From positions 1,738,001-1,802,000 of the forward strand of contig NZ_CP056775.1 in NCBI RefSeq assembly GCF_016894445.1: DNA of 64,000 nt, in the 5' to 3' direction. Below, one piece after another: positions 27,182 to 36,572 of this stretch. Origin of the DNA: Dyadobacter sandarakinus (GTDB lineage: Bacteria; Bacteroidota; Bacteroidia; Cytophagales; Spirosomataceae). Positions within the stretch are counted from its first letter, which is position 1. Every line of letters starts with the position of its first letter. A program made the translations under genes and the position numbers. The notes under the pieces are model-generated. The model made no database searches and was not told the DNA's origin. It saw nothing but the letters and a program-made list of their open reading frames with translations.

Positions 27182-27916
27182 TTATTTTTTCACAAGCTGG
27201 AAAGCCTGACTGCTGAGCGCAGTCTCAATCTCCGCTTTCGTGGCGCCTCCCTTTTTCTGCCAGACGATTTCATTGTTTTTATACAAAACCAAAGTAGGCA
27301 GGCCTACCACGCCCAGCTCTTTCACGAGGCTTTTGTTTTCGTAAGCTTCAATTTTGATGACCTTAACCTGGGATGCCTGCTCGGTTTTGATGCTGTCGAT
27401 GACGGGATCGAGTTTTTTGCAGCCCGGGCAATAGCGTGAACCAAAATCTACCAGCACCAGCTTGTCACTTTTGAGTGAAGCCTGATATTCGTCCAGCGAC
27501 AATCCCTTGCCGGTTGTCGAGATCACCGGCCGGCCCAGCCCGATCCACTTGCTGAGTCCGCCGGGCACTTCGGTCACGTCCCTGAAACCGGCCTCACGCA
27601 GCTGTTCCGCAAGGACGCCGCTCCTGCCATTTCCGATGGAGTAAATAAAGGTGGGTTTGTCTTTGCTGAGCTTTGCAGTCTGTTTTTCAAAATCAGCCGC
27701 ATCGGCCACGCTGAAACTGACGGCACCTTCCAAATGGTTCTGAACGTACTCCTCAGGCAGGCGGGCATCCAGGATCTGTGCGTTCTTACCTGCCGATTTC
27801 AGTTTTGCCTCAAAGTCGGCGAAGGACAGCAGCTCCCGTTTTTTCGTTTGTGCAGACACTCCCGTCACCATCGCGGCAGTAAACAACAATGCAATAAAGG
27901 ATCTAAACATTTTCAT
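27182..27916 (-). CDS. Secreted rhodanese-like/thioredoxin fusion protein
   Basis: This 244-residue protein has a Sec signal peptide (ending VSAQT), a rhodanese-like domain (about 28-130; ILDARLPEEYVQNHLEGAV, FIYSIGNGRSG, VTEVPGGLSKW) and a thioredoxin domain (about 140-244; VLVDFGSRYCPGCKKLDPV, VVGLPTLVLYKNNE). The rhodanese catalytic loop normally begins with Cys. Here the position is Ser (YSIGNGRSG), so sulfurtransferase activity is unlikely. The thioredoxin pair is CPGC instead of CGPC. It would act in the periplasm. The gene follows a sulfatase by 71 nt on the same strand, probably in one operon. Confidence 0.9.
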   Translation of the reverse strand: MKMFRSFIALLFTAAMVTGVSAQTKKRELLSFADFEAKLKSAGKNAQILDARLPEEYVQNHLEGAVSFSVADAADFEKQTAKLSKDKPTFIYSIGNGRSGVLAEQLREAGFRDVTEVPGGLSKWIGLGRPVISTTGKGLSLDEYQASLKSDKLVLVDFGSRYCPGCKKLDPVIDSIKTEQASQVKVIKIEAYENKSLVKELGVVGLPTLVLYKNNEIVWQKKGGATKAEIETALSSQAFQLVKK

Positions 27917-27987
27917 TTTCTGGTTGGTTAATCGTTTGAAATGGATTTGTGTATTCCGGAGTCGGTCGCTGGTGCCTCAATAACTTC

Positions 27988-29631
27988 TTAAAAAGTAGGC
28001 GGCCTGCGGTTGGGCTGTGCAACTACTCCACCGAGCGGAGTAGCAGGCTTTATCTTGTCATAATCCACTACCCCGGTGCGCTCGGCCCATTTGGCATAGT
28101 CGGAGGAAAGTTCATTGACGATTTCGGTGCGGCTTGCAGCCAGATCGGCGGTCTCGCCCCGATCCGTTTCCAGGTCGTACAGCTCCCATTTATAGGCCGG
28201 AAAAGTGGATACAATCTTCCATTTGCCCTTGCGCACCGCCCGGTTACCGGCGCGTTCCCAGCAGATCGGTTCGCCGGCCCGGTCCACTTCGGCACTTTTA
28301 CCGGTAAGCACAGGCACCAGGCTTTTTCCAGGTAATGCATTTGTTTTGACACCCTTATAGGTTACAGGATAGGTAGCTTTGGCCAGATCATAGAAAGTTG
28401 GTGCAAGGTCAATCAGGTGGCCTGTACCTTTGGTGATGGTACCGCCTTTGATCTGCTTTGGAAACCAGGCAATAAACGGAGCACTGATCCCCCCCTCGTG
28501 CATATTGTTCTTATAGCTGGCGTGCGGCGTGTTGGAGACGTACGCCCACGGCTGGTCCTGGTACACGTAGGAGCCTGCGGTACCTGCCGGACCGGTATTG
28601 CGTTGCGGCCGCCGGGGCGACAAGCCTGCATAGCCGCCCTGTGCACCATTGTCTGAAATCAGGATAATCATTGTATTATCATCCTTTTTCAATGCTTTCA
28701 GCTTTTCGCGGAGCTTGCCGATGTTCTGATCAACCCGATCGATCATTGCTGCATAAATCTCCATTTTCCGCTCCCAGAGCAGTTTTTCGTCGTAGGGCAC
28801 ATTGTCCCAGGGCACCACATCTGCATCACGCTGGGCGAGTGACTGGCGGGGGTCGGCTATGCCGATGGCCTTTTGCCGGGAGAGACGTTCCTGGCGGAGC
28901 GAGTCCCAGCCAATGCTGTACCGGCCTTTGTATCTGGCAATATCCTCCTCCGGTGCCTGCAAAGGCCAGTGAGGTGCATTGTAGGCCAGGTACAGGAAGA
29001 AAGGTTTCGGTGTTTTGCTTTGCTCTTCGAGGTAGGAAATGGCGTGGTCGGTGATCTCATCGGTCAGGTATTTATCAGCGGGCAGGTTTATGCGGCGGTT
29101 GTCTTCCACAAGCTCCACCTTGGGACCTTTTCCGTATTTACCAAGATCATAGTAATTGCTGGCACCATTGATAAATCCGTAAAAATGGTCGAAGCCGCGC
29201 TGGTTGGGCCAGGCAAGACTGTCATTTCCCACATGCCACTTACCACTCAGAATCGTGCTGTAACCCGCATTCTGAAGTACTTCTCCGAATGTGAGTGACT
29301 CTTTGTTCAGGTATCCCTGGTAGGCAGGCAGGCCGAGGTTAACATTGAAATACCCCACCCCGGCTTTGTGCGGGTACTGACCGGTGATCAGCGATGCACG
29401 TGTAGGTGCACAAATGGAATTATTATAAAACTCGCGGAAACGAATGCCTTCACCTGCCAGCTGGTCAATGTTCGGTGTCCTGACTTCGGAGCCGTAAGCG
29501 CCAAGATCGGAATAACCGAGGTCATCCACCATGACGAGAATGATGTTGGGCCGGGTGTCGGCAGGTGATTTCTTTTGGGCAAATGCGGAGGTACCCGCAA
29601 GGGCAAGCACAAGGAGTGTAGAAAACTTCAT
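27988..29631 (-). CDS. Sulfatase (arylsulfatase-type)
   Basis: This 547-residue secreted enzyme hydrolyses a sulfate ester. It has a signal peptide (ending SAFAQ), the N-terminal metal site VDDLGYSDLGAYG and the sulfatase signature CAPTRASLITGQYP near residue 74. That Cys would be converted to formylglycine by a maturase that is not in this window. Later motifs are GKWHVGN, DNGAQGGY and KNNMHEGGISAP. The CxPxR form fits maturation by an aerobic formylglycine-generating enzyme or an anaerobic maturase. The substrate is unknown. Two nested inverted repeats lie directly upstream, and a rhodanese-thioredoxin gene follows. Confidence 0.94.
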   Translation of the reverse strand: MKFSTLLVLALAGTSAFAQKKSPADTRPNIILVMVDDLGYSDLGAYGSEVRTPNIDQLAGEGIRFREFYNNSICAPTRASLITGQYPHKAGVGYFNVNLGLPAYQGYLNKESLTFGEVLQNAGYSTILSGKWHVGNDSLAWPNQRGFDHFYGFINGASNYYDLGKYGKGPKVELVEDNRRINLPADKYLTDEITDHAISYLEEQSKTPKPFFLYLAYNAPHWPLQAPEEDIARYKGRYSIGWDSLRQERLSRQKAIGIADPRQSLAQRDADVVPWDNVPYDEKLLWERKMEIYAAMIDRVDQNIGKLREKLKALKKDDNTMIILISDNGAQGGYAGLSPRRPQRNTGPAGTAGSYVYQDQPWAYVSNTPHASYKNNMHEGGISAPFIAWFPKQIKGGTITKGTGHLIDLAPTFYDLAKATYPVTYKGVKTNALPGKSLVPVLTGKSAEVDRAGEPICWERAGNRAVRKGKWKIVSTFPAYKWELYDLETDRGETADLAASRTEIVNELSSDYAKWAERTGVVDYDKIKPATPLGGVVAQPNRRPPTF

Positions 29632-29632
29632 T

Positions 29633-29730
29633 TGTTAACCACTTTGTTTAGCAATCATCCCACATTCCGGAGCGTACCCCGGAATGCTCAGAGAATAACG
29701 TGTAAAAAAAGGTTCTGCTGGTGGTTAACA
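29633..29730. repeat. Nested inverted repeats upstream of the sulfatase
   Basis: An outer perfect repeat (TGTTAACCAC at 29633-29642 with its complement at 29721-29730) encloses an inner one (CATTCCGG at 29663-29670 with CCGGAATG at 29679-29686). The outer left arm begins one base after the start-codon triplet's neighbour, so the structure could cover the translation start region or form operator sites. Confidence 0.6.
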
Positions 29731-29828
29731 GAGTATCCTATTAAACTTATAGACAAAGTAAAGTTTTAATAACGAAACAAAAAAGCAATACGTCCGAATT
29801 TTGAGATGTTTGCATCAACTTTACCCAT

Positions 29829-29867
29829 GAAAAAGCCCGTTCTCCCTGATGCAGAACGGGCTTTTTC
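29829..29867 (-). terminator. Rho-independent terminator of the manganese catalase gene
   Basis: A 15-bp perfect stem (29829-29843 with 29853-29867) with a 9-nt loop ends in a T run on the minus strand, 29 nt after the catalase stop codon. Confidence 0.88.
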
Positions 29868-29895
29868 AAGAACTTACTCTAAGCAATGCACATCC

Positions 29896-30771
29896 CTAGC
29901 TTGTAATGAAGTCCTTTACCTTATCGATGAAGCCATCGTCCGGCCTTACACCCTGCTCAACTTGTCCGTGTACCTCCTTATCGGCAGGTGACAACTTGGG
30001 TACGCCGCCCACAGGCACACCGGGTTCAACCGTAAAAATGCCTTTTCCATCAATGGAAGTACCTTCCGTCCAGCGCCCACGGGCCATGGAGTCACCATCC
30101 ACACGGGTCGTAACAAACTTGTAGGCCACATCCTGGTTCTGCAGACTTTCAGGGAAACTGTTTGGTATCGGGTAGGTCTGGTTTACGCCCAGCTCTTCGA
30201 GTACGGCCATCCACTGGTTCTGGTGCATGGTGTCACGGGCAATCAGAAATGCCAGCATATCCTTCATACCCGCATCATCCGTCATTTCGTACAGTCTGGT
30301 AGCAAGTACCCGGCCGGTGGTTTCGGCCATCACGTTGGCATGCATATCGGCTGCAATGTTGCCGCTGCTCACCACCCACGATCCGTTGAAAGGTACGCCA
30401 TTCGCATCGGCGGCCATGGCACCCAGTCCGGCAGACAGGATATGGCGCGGATCGCGACCGCCCATAACAGCTTCAACCATGGGATTGGAAGCAACCATTT
30501 CATCTTTTACCGCAGTTGATGAACCTTCGAGATTCAGACAAACGGCTGTGGCAAGCATTTCGATATGCGCAATTTCCTCGGTTCCGGTTTCGAGGAGCAT
30601 GTCGCGGTATTTCTGCGGACCCCGGGAATTCCAGGCCTGGAACAGGTACTGCAGACAAACTCTCATTTCACCTTCTATCCCGCCGATCGCCTGCTGAAGA
30701 AGTTTTGCAAATTGCGGATTGGGCTTGTCAACCCTTACATGGTACTGGAGTTTTCCATCGTGGTAAAACAT
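29896..30771 (-). CDS. Manganese catalase
   Basis: This 291-residue ferritin-fold enzyme disproportionates hydrogen peroxide with a di-manganese centre. The ligand pattern is visible: Glu in GGIEGEMR (about 35), Glu/His in GTEEIAHIEM (about 66-69), Glu in NVMAETTGR (about 147) and His in ARDTMHQNQW (about 182). The C-terminal tail (PGVPVGGVPKLSPADKE) is typical of the family. No signal peptide is seen. It is monocistronic with its own terminator. Regulation by a peroxide sensor is plausible, but no site was identified. Confidence 0.95.
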   Translation of the reverse strand: MFYHDGKLQYHVRVDKPNPQFAKLLQQAIGGIEGEMRVCLQYLFQAWNSRGPQKYRDMLLETGTEEIAHIEMLATAVCLNLEGSSTAVKDEMVASNPMVEAVMGGRDPRHILSAGLGAMAADANGVPFNGSWVVSSGNIAADMHANVMAETTGRVLATRLYEMTDDAGMKDMLAFLIARDTMHQNQWMAVLEELGVNQTYPIPNSFPESLQNQDVAYKFVTTRVDGDSMARGRWTEGTSIDGKGIFTVEPGVPVGGVPKLSPADKEVHGQVEQGVRPDDGFIDKVKDFITS

Positions 30772-30945
30772 AGACGTTGCTTTTTAGTTTGTGAAAAGCC
30801 ACGCCTTAGACAAAATGTATGCCACACCATGTACCCTGCCTGCAAATTATTTTTTTTATTTTCCATCATTGCATGCATGAAATAGTAATAAGAAACTGAT
30901 TGTCAGTTAAACATTTGTTTCTAATGCACCACCGCTCTGTGCTTG

Positions 30946-32394
30946 CTAATTCAACTGAAAATTAATCGGAAGGTTATACTGCACCCGCACCGTTTTCCCG
31001 CGCATCTCTCCCGGATTCCACATTCCGTTCATTCCTTTGACCACCCGGAGTGCCTCTTCGTCCAGCCCGAAACCAATGCTGTTCAGCACTTTGTAATCGC
31101 ACATGGTACCATCCTCGCAAACCACGAAAGTAAGCATGACCTTCCCCACAGCACCCCGCCGGGCAGCCTCGCCGGGATAGCGGATATTTTGAGCGAGATA
31201 CCTGTAAAATGCATTAATCCCGCCCTTGAACTCGGGTTGCTTTACGGGGTTTGAATAGGTAACCGAGTCGGTGCCGTAGTAGGATACGCCTTTTTCAAGC
31301 ATGCCATTATGGTAAAATTCCCTGTAATGCAGGGTACTATCCGGCCGCTTGCCCGTCCAGACTCCGCTTTTTGCCCCCGATACGATCCGCCCTTCTTCCA
31401 GCAGCGGCTTGTGCTCATAATCCAGGCCCATGGCGCGCCAGTAGCCGTTTCCATCTTTCAGGTTCTGGGTTCCGTCGGGCTCCCAGGCATCGGAGTACAT
31501 GTCGGTCCCTTTGATTGCGGGCTTGTTGGCCGGATGTATTACCACGCTGCGTATCTGTCCGTTGGAGTACCAGCGCACTTCGGTGTCCGTACTATCATCA
31601 TGGATATGCATTTCGCGCAGCAAGCCATTGAGATCAAACTCTTTCCGCAGGGAAGTTTTTCCATGCTCGTCGATCTGTGTGAATGCGAGCAGGCGGCCGT
31701 CTTCACTGAAAACTGCCTCCGGCGCATAGCTGGCCAGGTTTTGATCCTGTACAAAAATGCGGTAAGACTTTACAGAGTCGGTGATGGTACGCACGTACTC
31801 GTTTTTGTAATACATGCTTTGCTTTCTGAAAGGCACAGTGAAAAGCGGCTTCCATTTGTTGCCCCGCCGCTCGTCAAAACGCACATCCTTGTTTACATAT
31901 CCATCCTCATTAACCGATAGAATGCGGCGGAATTCAGCTTTGTCAGGCTGGTCGGTGAGGCGGAATTTATTGTCCAGATAAATGACCATGGCATGCATGG
32001 AGCTGTCAAAGCTGGTTTTGGGATCCTCCCTGAATGTAATCGGGAAGTGTACGATCTGCCGCGCTGGCTTTCCATTCAGTTCGGCGGGTGTCCAGGCTTT
32101 GTAAAGACCCAGTACCCTTTTGGCCTCCTCGTCACACTGAGGATCAATGCCGCGGGTGACCTCGATGCCGGTCATACTGCCGTCGGGCTCCACCACACCT
32201 TTGAGGTACACCCGGCTATTGATCCCGCCGAGCGCACTGGTGAAAGGGATCCGGAGATTACTTGAAATAAACTGGTTCAGCACCTGAATGCCGCCTGTCG
32301 GCACAGCCTGCCGCGTAACTTCGTGCGGCTGCAGGGGATCCTGTGCAAGTGCGGGAAGCGCAGCCAGGATCATGATGGTTAGAAGCAATTTCAT
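30946..32394 (-). CDS. Secreted protein with two TonB C-terminal domains
   Basis: This protein of about 482 residues has a cleavable-looking signal peptide (MKLLLTIMILAALPALAQD). One TonB-C-like domain lies near residues 30-135 (YLKGVVEPDGSMTGIEVTRGID) and a second at the C-terminus, about 395-482 (RYPGEAARRGAVGKVMLTFVV). Between them are MORN-like short repeats (ENGLLREMHIHDD-type and GMLEKGVSYYGTD). It lacks the N-terminal membrane anchor of an energising TonB and is probably a periplasmic protein of unknown role. A TTG at 32442 is in frame, but ATG 32394 starts the signal. It is divergent from the GNAT gene. Confidence 0.85.
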   Translation of the reverse strand: MKLLLTIMILAALPALAQDPLQPHEVTRQAVPTGGIQVLNQFISSNLRIPFTSALGGINSRVYLKGVVEPDGSMTGIEVTRGIDPQCDEEAKRVLGLYKAWTPAELNGKPARQIVHFPITFREDPKTSFDSSMHAMVIYLDNKFRLTDQPDKAEFRRILSVNEDGYVNKDVRFDERRGNKWKPLFTVPFRKQSMYYKNEYVRTITDSVKSYRIFVQDQNLASYAPEAVFSEDGRLLAFTQIDEHGKTSLRKEFDLNGLLREMHIHDDSTDTEVRWYSNGQIRSVVIHPANKPAIKGTDMYSDAWEPDGTQNLKDGNGYWRAMGLDYEHKPLLEEGRIVSGAKSGVWTGKRPDSTLHYREFYHNGMLEKGVSYYGTDSVTYSNPVKQPEFKGGINAFYRYLAQNIRYPGEAARRGAVGKVMLTFVVCEDGTMCDYKVLNSIGFGLDEEALRVVKGMNGMWNPGEMRGKTVRVQYNLPINFQLN

Positions 32395-32530
32395 AAGTAG
32401 ATGAGTAGGTAAGCACAAATATAAAAACGGGCTGCCGCCCAATGCGGCCAGCTACCGGGATTGCAGCGTTATTTACTATTCGGCATTGCGCTGTGTGAAT
32501 TATTTTATTTTTACAAAAAACCAAACTGCT

Positions 32531-33010
32531 ATGAGTGACATTATTATCCGGGAAGCACGCGCCGGGGAACTGCCAGCTTTACTGGCATTTGAACAGGGGA
32601 TCATTGAAGCAGAAAGACCCTTCGACGAAACTTTTGTGAGCGGCGATTTCCACTACTATAATCTGGAAGTCATGATTGCTAACGAGCAGGCTGCCGTGAT
32701 CGTGGCCGAGCTGAATGGTGAGCTCATCGGATCAGGCAATGCACGCATTATGCCTGCCAGGCCCTACAACCACTTTAAGCAATATGCATTCCTGGGATTT
32801 ATGTATGTACAGCCTGCCCATCGCGGCAAGGGTATCAACAGCATGATCATCGCGGAACTGGTACGATGGGCCTATTCGAAAGGGCTGTATGAAGTAAGAC
32901 TGCAGGTATATGCCGAAAATGCACCGGCCATCGCTGCTTATGAGAAGGTAGGATTTAAGAAGCACCTGACCGAAATGCGCCTCAGCACGGATGCGCCGGT
33001 ACGGCAGTAA
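32531..33010 (+). CDS. GNAT family N-acetyltransferase
   Basis: This 159-residue cytoplasmic enzyme transfers an acetyl group from acetyl-CoA to an unidentified amine. The fold is clear: IIIREARAGELPAL at the start, FLGFMYVQPAHRGKGINSMII with the CoA-binding RGKG loop (about 105), and VYAENAPAIAAYEKVGFKKH near the end. An upstream in-frame start at 32486 exists, but ATG 32531 matches the domain start. It is convergent with the T9SS protein gene, only 21 bp apart, with no hairpin seen between them. Confidence 0.93.
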   Translation: MSDIIIREARAGELPALLAFEQGIIEAERPFDETFVSGDFHYYNLEVMIANEQAAVIVAELNGELIGSGNARIMPARPYNHFKQYAFLGFMYVQPAHRGKGINSMIIAELVRWAYSKGLYEVRLQVYAENAPAIAAYEKVGFKKHLTEMRLSTDAPVRQ

Positions 33011-33031
33011 ATACCGCACCGGCCTTCCTGT

Positions 33032-34894
33032 TTAATGTTTCAGCACCTTGCCGACCGTGATGGACTGACCGTGGGTAAGCTGGTAAAGGTAAAGCCCGGT
33101 AGCCAGCGAACCTGCCTTGAACTCCACCTCGTGCCTGCCGGCATCCTGCACCGCATCTACCAGCACCTGCTGCATTTTTCCGTCAGTGCTGTAAACAGCG
33201 AGCTTCACCTTGCCCGGCTCGGGAAGATGGTAGGAAATGGTTGTCTGCTGCTGGAAAGGATTGGGGTAAGCCATCGCGGCCTCCTCCTGCCGTACTGCCG
33301 GGATGAATTCAGGACCGGCAATCCGGGCAAGTGCACCCTTGTAGGCATCCGCCGGATCCGCCGAGAAAAAGCTTAGACTCAGGTAATCGATATTCGGACC
33401 GCTGGTACCATTTGCCGCGACACGGATCTTGTGCGTGCCCGGTTTAAGGAAAATTCGCGTGGCCGAGTAGAATGCCCAGCTATCCCAGCTGGTCAGGGTA
33501 ATAAAGGTGAGGTTGCCCGAAGGCACACCGTCCACGGACAATGCAAGCGTGCGCGGCGTGCTGGCATTTGCAAACTTGAAGCCTACACTGTACGTTCCCG
33601 GGGAGCCTATCTGCACGTTCCATTCAATGTAGTCGTTGTTTTTATTGATAAAATCGGCAAAGCCGCTCCCTGTGTAGAAACTGTGATCATTGGCCTTCAC
33701 TACGCCTGATAAAGTTGCATCCTCTGCTTCCAGGTTTAAGCCGGTGGGTTGCTCTACGGCAGCAACCAGGTAATTGGCTTTGGCTCCCTGCGCTGGCAGT
33801 CCCAGGTTTGCGCCCAGGATAAAGGGCCGCGGATATATATCCCAGAACTCCGTTTCCTTGCTGTACACATCCAGGGATTTCAATGCAGCATCGCTCGTAC
33901 CGATGACATCACCGGTTTTGTGCCAGCCCTGTAACCATGCGGGCAGCACCGTGGCGCGCGAATCATACGCAACGTACACGATCACCTGCTTTTTCATAAA
34001 AGTAGTCAGCCAGGCGTCGGGTGTCTGGCTTTTGTCTTCCATGGAAGTTTGTATAAACGAAGCACCCTGCATATAGGAAGGCACAGATGTAACCTGGTAG
34101 TCACGGTCGGAATATACTTTGGCTCCATTCCGGAGCTTTGCCACCGGATACGGACGCCCGCTTACAGCAGATACCTGGGTGATAAGATCGTCTTCGCCCG
34201 GCTTTTCAGGCACTGCGGGCTTTTCACTTTGGGGTGCCCGTGCATCGATCCATCCCACAAAGAAATCCAGCCCGGCCGTCTGTGTTGACACCATCCAGCC
34301 GAAATGTCCCAGCTGGGAATAGGTCTGGTCAATGGCTTCCAGGATAGGAAACTTGCTGTATCCATCCCCTTTGTCAAGAAAAACCTGGATCAGGCCGCTG
34401 CGATAACGGGAGATTTTGAACTTGTACCACCTGGCATCTTCGAGGGCTGGAAAAATACTTACCGCATCCAGGCGCTCGGGATAGTACACGTTGTCCGTAG
34501 ACCGGCCCAGAATGAGCTGCCCGCCCGAATCGGGACTGTAGCTGAGGACATAGGCGCGGGAGCTGGAAGTGCTGGCCTGGCCAAAGAGGAGCCTGAATTC
34601 GCGCCAGTACGAACCCGACAGGCCTTTTACCGAAGTTTCGATCACATAGGAGCTGGCATTGAAGGAGCCCGAGGTGAGCAGCGACCCGTAATCATTGGGA
34701 TTGTAGGCCGAGCCGCTTACGACAGACCAGTTCTCGTCGGCAATCCAGTCCTCTCCTAATTTCGTCCTGTCAAAATCATCCCTGAAAGGAAGCTCGGCTG
34801 CATGGGTTGTACTGATGGCGAGCGTGCATAGTAGCGCCAAAACGCATTGATAATGCCGGTAAAATGCCGGAGAAAACTGTAGTATTTTTTTCAT
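33032..34894 (-). CDS. T9SS-exported protein with laminin-G-like and CBM35/CBM6-like domains
   Basis: This 620-residue secreted protein has a signal peptide (ending STTHAAE), an N-terminal beta-sandwich of concanavalin/laminin-G type (about 35-205; FRDDFDRTKLGEDW), a central region (about 225-390), a CBM35/CBM6-like module (about 395-530; LEADATLSG-type start LNLEAEDATLSG, FADFINKNNDYIEW, GPNIDYLSL) and a C-terminal T9SS type A sorting domain (about 550-620; YPNPFQQQTTISY, YSTDGK, GLYLYQLTHG). No hydrolase residues were recognised. It lies downstream of the GH30 gene and probably binds the glycan that GH30 attacks, at the cell surface. Confidence 0.88.
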   Translation of the reverse strand: MKKILQFSPAFYRHYQCVLALLCTLAISTTHAAELPFRDDFDRTKLGEDWIADENWSVVSGSAYNPNDYGSLLTSGSFNASSYVIETSVKGLSGSYWREFRLLFGQASTSSSRAYVLSYSPDSGGQLILGRSTDNVYYPERLDAVSIFPALEDARWYKFKISRYRSGLIQVFLDKGDGYSKFPILEAIDQTYSQLGHFGWMVSTQTAGLDFFVGWIDARAPQSEKPAVPEKPGEDDLITQVSAVSGRPYPVAKLRNGAKVYSDRDYQVTSVPSYMQGASFIQTSMEDKSQTPDAWLTTFMKKQVIVYVAYDSRATVLPAWLQGWHKTGDVIGTSDAALKSLDVYSKETEFWDIYPRPFILGANLGLPAQGAKANYLVAAVEQPTGLNLEAEDATLSGVVKANDHSFYTGSGFADFINKNNDYIEWNVQIGSPGTYSVGFKFANASTPRTLALSVDGVPSGNLTFITLTSWDSWAFYSATRIFLKPGTHKIRVAANGTSGPNIDYLSLSFFSADPADAYKGALARIAGPEFIPAVRQEEAAMAYPNPFQQQTTISYHLPEPGKVKLAVYSTDGKMQQVLVDAVQDAGRHEVEFKAGSLATGLYLYQLTHGQSITVGKVLKH

Positions 34895-34988
34895 AGTTAA
34901 TATTGGTATATGCCTGTTTGTAAATATAACCAAGTATAACAGAATTTATACTACCCTACTTCCCGACATTTGGCCTCACCTGCACACT

Positions 34989-36542
34989 TTAATGAATAAT
35001 ATCCGCAACAATGGTGGTGATGCTTCTCCCTTCGGCTATGATGGTATTTTCTTCATTGTCAGCAGCAACCGGTTTCAGATCTTCCTGCGCTGAGGTTCGA
35101 AAAATTTTTACGTTAGAAAATTGAAAATCCTGTGCTTTCAGATCGATTGCGGCTTTTTCTTTCTGCTCATTCACAATTACGGCCACCAGCTGGTTATTTA
35201 CGTTTTTATAGGCAGAAATCAGCAGGCCTGGCTGATCGGACACATCGATCCGCGTAGCACCCGGACGCACAAAGCGGCTGTAATTTCCCAGCGTCCACAA
35301 CATCTTGGATGCTTCAAAATTTCCGTCCGTTTTGTTTTTATCGATATAAACAAGCCCGTCCTTATAGTTGTAGGCTGATATGGAAGTCCACCAGTGCCAC
35401 GCGCTTGCATTGGCATTGACCAGATCATTGTGTATCACTTTCGCCACGTACAATGCAGCGTCTATCCCGAGGTCTTTTCCATTGCCCTGGATTTCACCAT
35501 CATTATCTCCCAGAATACAGTATTCGGACATCCAGTATTGCAGGCCCGGTACCTTCGCGACGGCCGCAGCGAGTTCACGGCGCTTCTGCGAAGCCTGGTT
35601 GTAGGGCGATGTAGTGAAGTAGCTATGTCCCGATATTGCCTGGGCAAGGTTGGGCAGGCTGCCGATGTAATCCGGGGATGTTTTGTCAAAAAAAGCATGG
35701 ATCTGGTTGCCTCTGCCCTGCTTGTTAAAAGGCGAGTACAGGTAGTCGATCTGCCCTGCCTCGGCGATGTTAATCTTTGCAGGCAGCTTTGCCTTCACCA
35801 GCGAGGCACTGAGGGCGCGTACAATGCCGGCGATTTCATTGTTGTAAAATGGTGTTCCCTCCTGACCTGCGTCGCTCCAGTCCCACTGCGGCTCATTGAC
35901 CGGACTGATGTACTGGATCGTCACGCCCGTTTTTTTCTGAATACCGGCGATCACACTGGCGAGGAAGTCGGCATAGAGGCCGAAGTTTTCAGCCGTCAGG
36001 TTGGGCTTGCCGGCATGGGCATAGCCTTTTTTGTTGATGGTAAATTGTACCGGCGGACTGTTTGGGAAAACCAGGAACTCGGGTACGCCGCGTTTGCGGG
36101 CAGCCTCTAAAAACCAGACCTGCCCTGCCTGCTTGTCCCAGTTGTAGGTAGTACCGTCGGCATTCAGGAAAGATTCCGCCCGCCTCCATTCATCGCGGAT
36201 GTCGCTGGCTGCGCCCTGTTCAGCCGTACCCGCTCCGATATTGAAGCGCCACAGCGACAGGCCAATGCCTTTGGGCTGGCCGCCTGCCAGGGTATCCCTG
36301 CTGAAAAGCAGATCGGCAAGTGCATTGCGCTTTGCGTCCGGCCAGGTGCCCACAAACTGGCAGGCCCATGCATCCGACCCGCCGAAGTGGCTGATGGTTT
36401 GATATTGTTTTCCGGCAGTGAGCGTGACGGTAACCGGCTGAGCATTCACCTGGACGCCCGAGGCACCCGGGTCGGTACCCATGCAGGATTCCAGAAAGAA
36501 CCCCAGTACAAGGGCTGATAAAAGTTTACGGGATGGTTTCAA
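34989..36542 (-). CDS. GH30 family glycoside hydrolase lipoprotein
   Basis: This 517-residue lipoprotein (signal ending GFFLESC) has the GH30 fold: the family start ISHFGGSDAWACQFVG, the acid/base Glu in SPVNEPQWDW (about 218), the nucleophile Glu in YWMSEYCILG (about 340), and a C-terminal beta domain. GH30 members cleave beta-1,6-glucans, beta-1,6-galactans, glucosylceramides or xylans. The subfamily cannot be fixed here, but HFGGSDAW-type members are often endo-beta-1,6-galactanases. The start codon is TTG at 36542: an in-frame stop lies four codons upstream and the next Met follows the lipobox Cys. A terminator separates it from the SusD gene before it. Confidence 0.92.
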   Translation of the reverse strand: MKPSRKLLSALVLGFFLESCMGTDPGASGVQVNAQPVTVTLTAGKQYQTISHFGGSDAWACQFVGTWPDAKRNALADLLFSRDTLAGGQPKGIGLSLWRFNIGAGTAEQGAASDIRDEWRRAESFLNADGTTYNWDKQAGQVWFLEAARKRGVPEFLVFPNSPPVQFTINKKGYAHAGKPNLTAENFGLYADFLASVIAGIQKKTGVTIQYISPVNEPQWDWSDAGQEGTPFYNNEIAGIVRALSASLVKAKLPAKINIAEAGQIDYLYSPFNKQGRGNQIHAFFDKTSPDYIGSLPNLAQAISGHSYFTTSPYNQASQKRRELAAAVAKVPGLQYWMSEYCILGDNDGEIQGNGKDLGIDAALYVAKVIHNDLVNANASAWHWWTSISAYNYKDGLVYIDKNKTDGNFEASKMLWTLGNYSRFVRPGATRIDVSDQPGLLISAYKNVNNQLVAVIVNEQKEKAAIDLKAQDFQFSNVKIFRTSAQEDLKPVAADNEENTIIAEGRSITTIVADIIH

Positions 36543-36572
36543 GGATCGGAATTATGAATTTTTATAATAAAT

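Noticed and set aside
27036-27250. Possible extra terminator or small RNA after the DUF4256 gene
   Set aside because: Only the bidirectional hairpin at 27131-27168 is supported; no promoter or independent RNA gene is evident.
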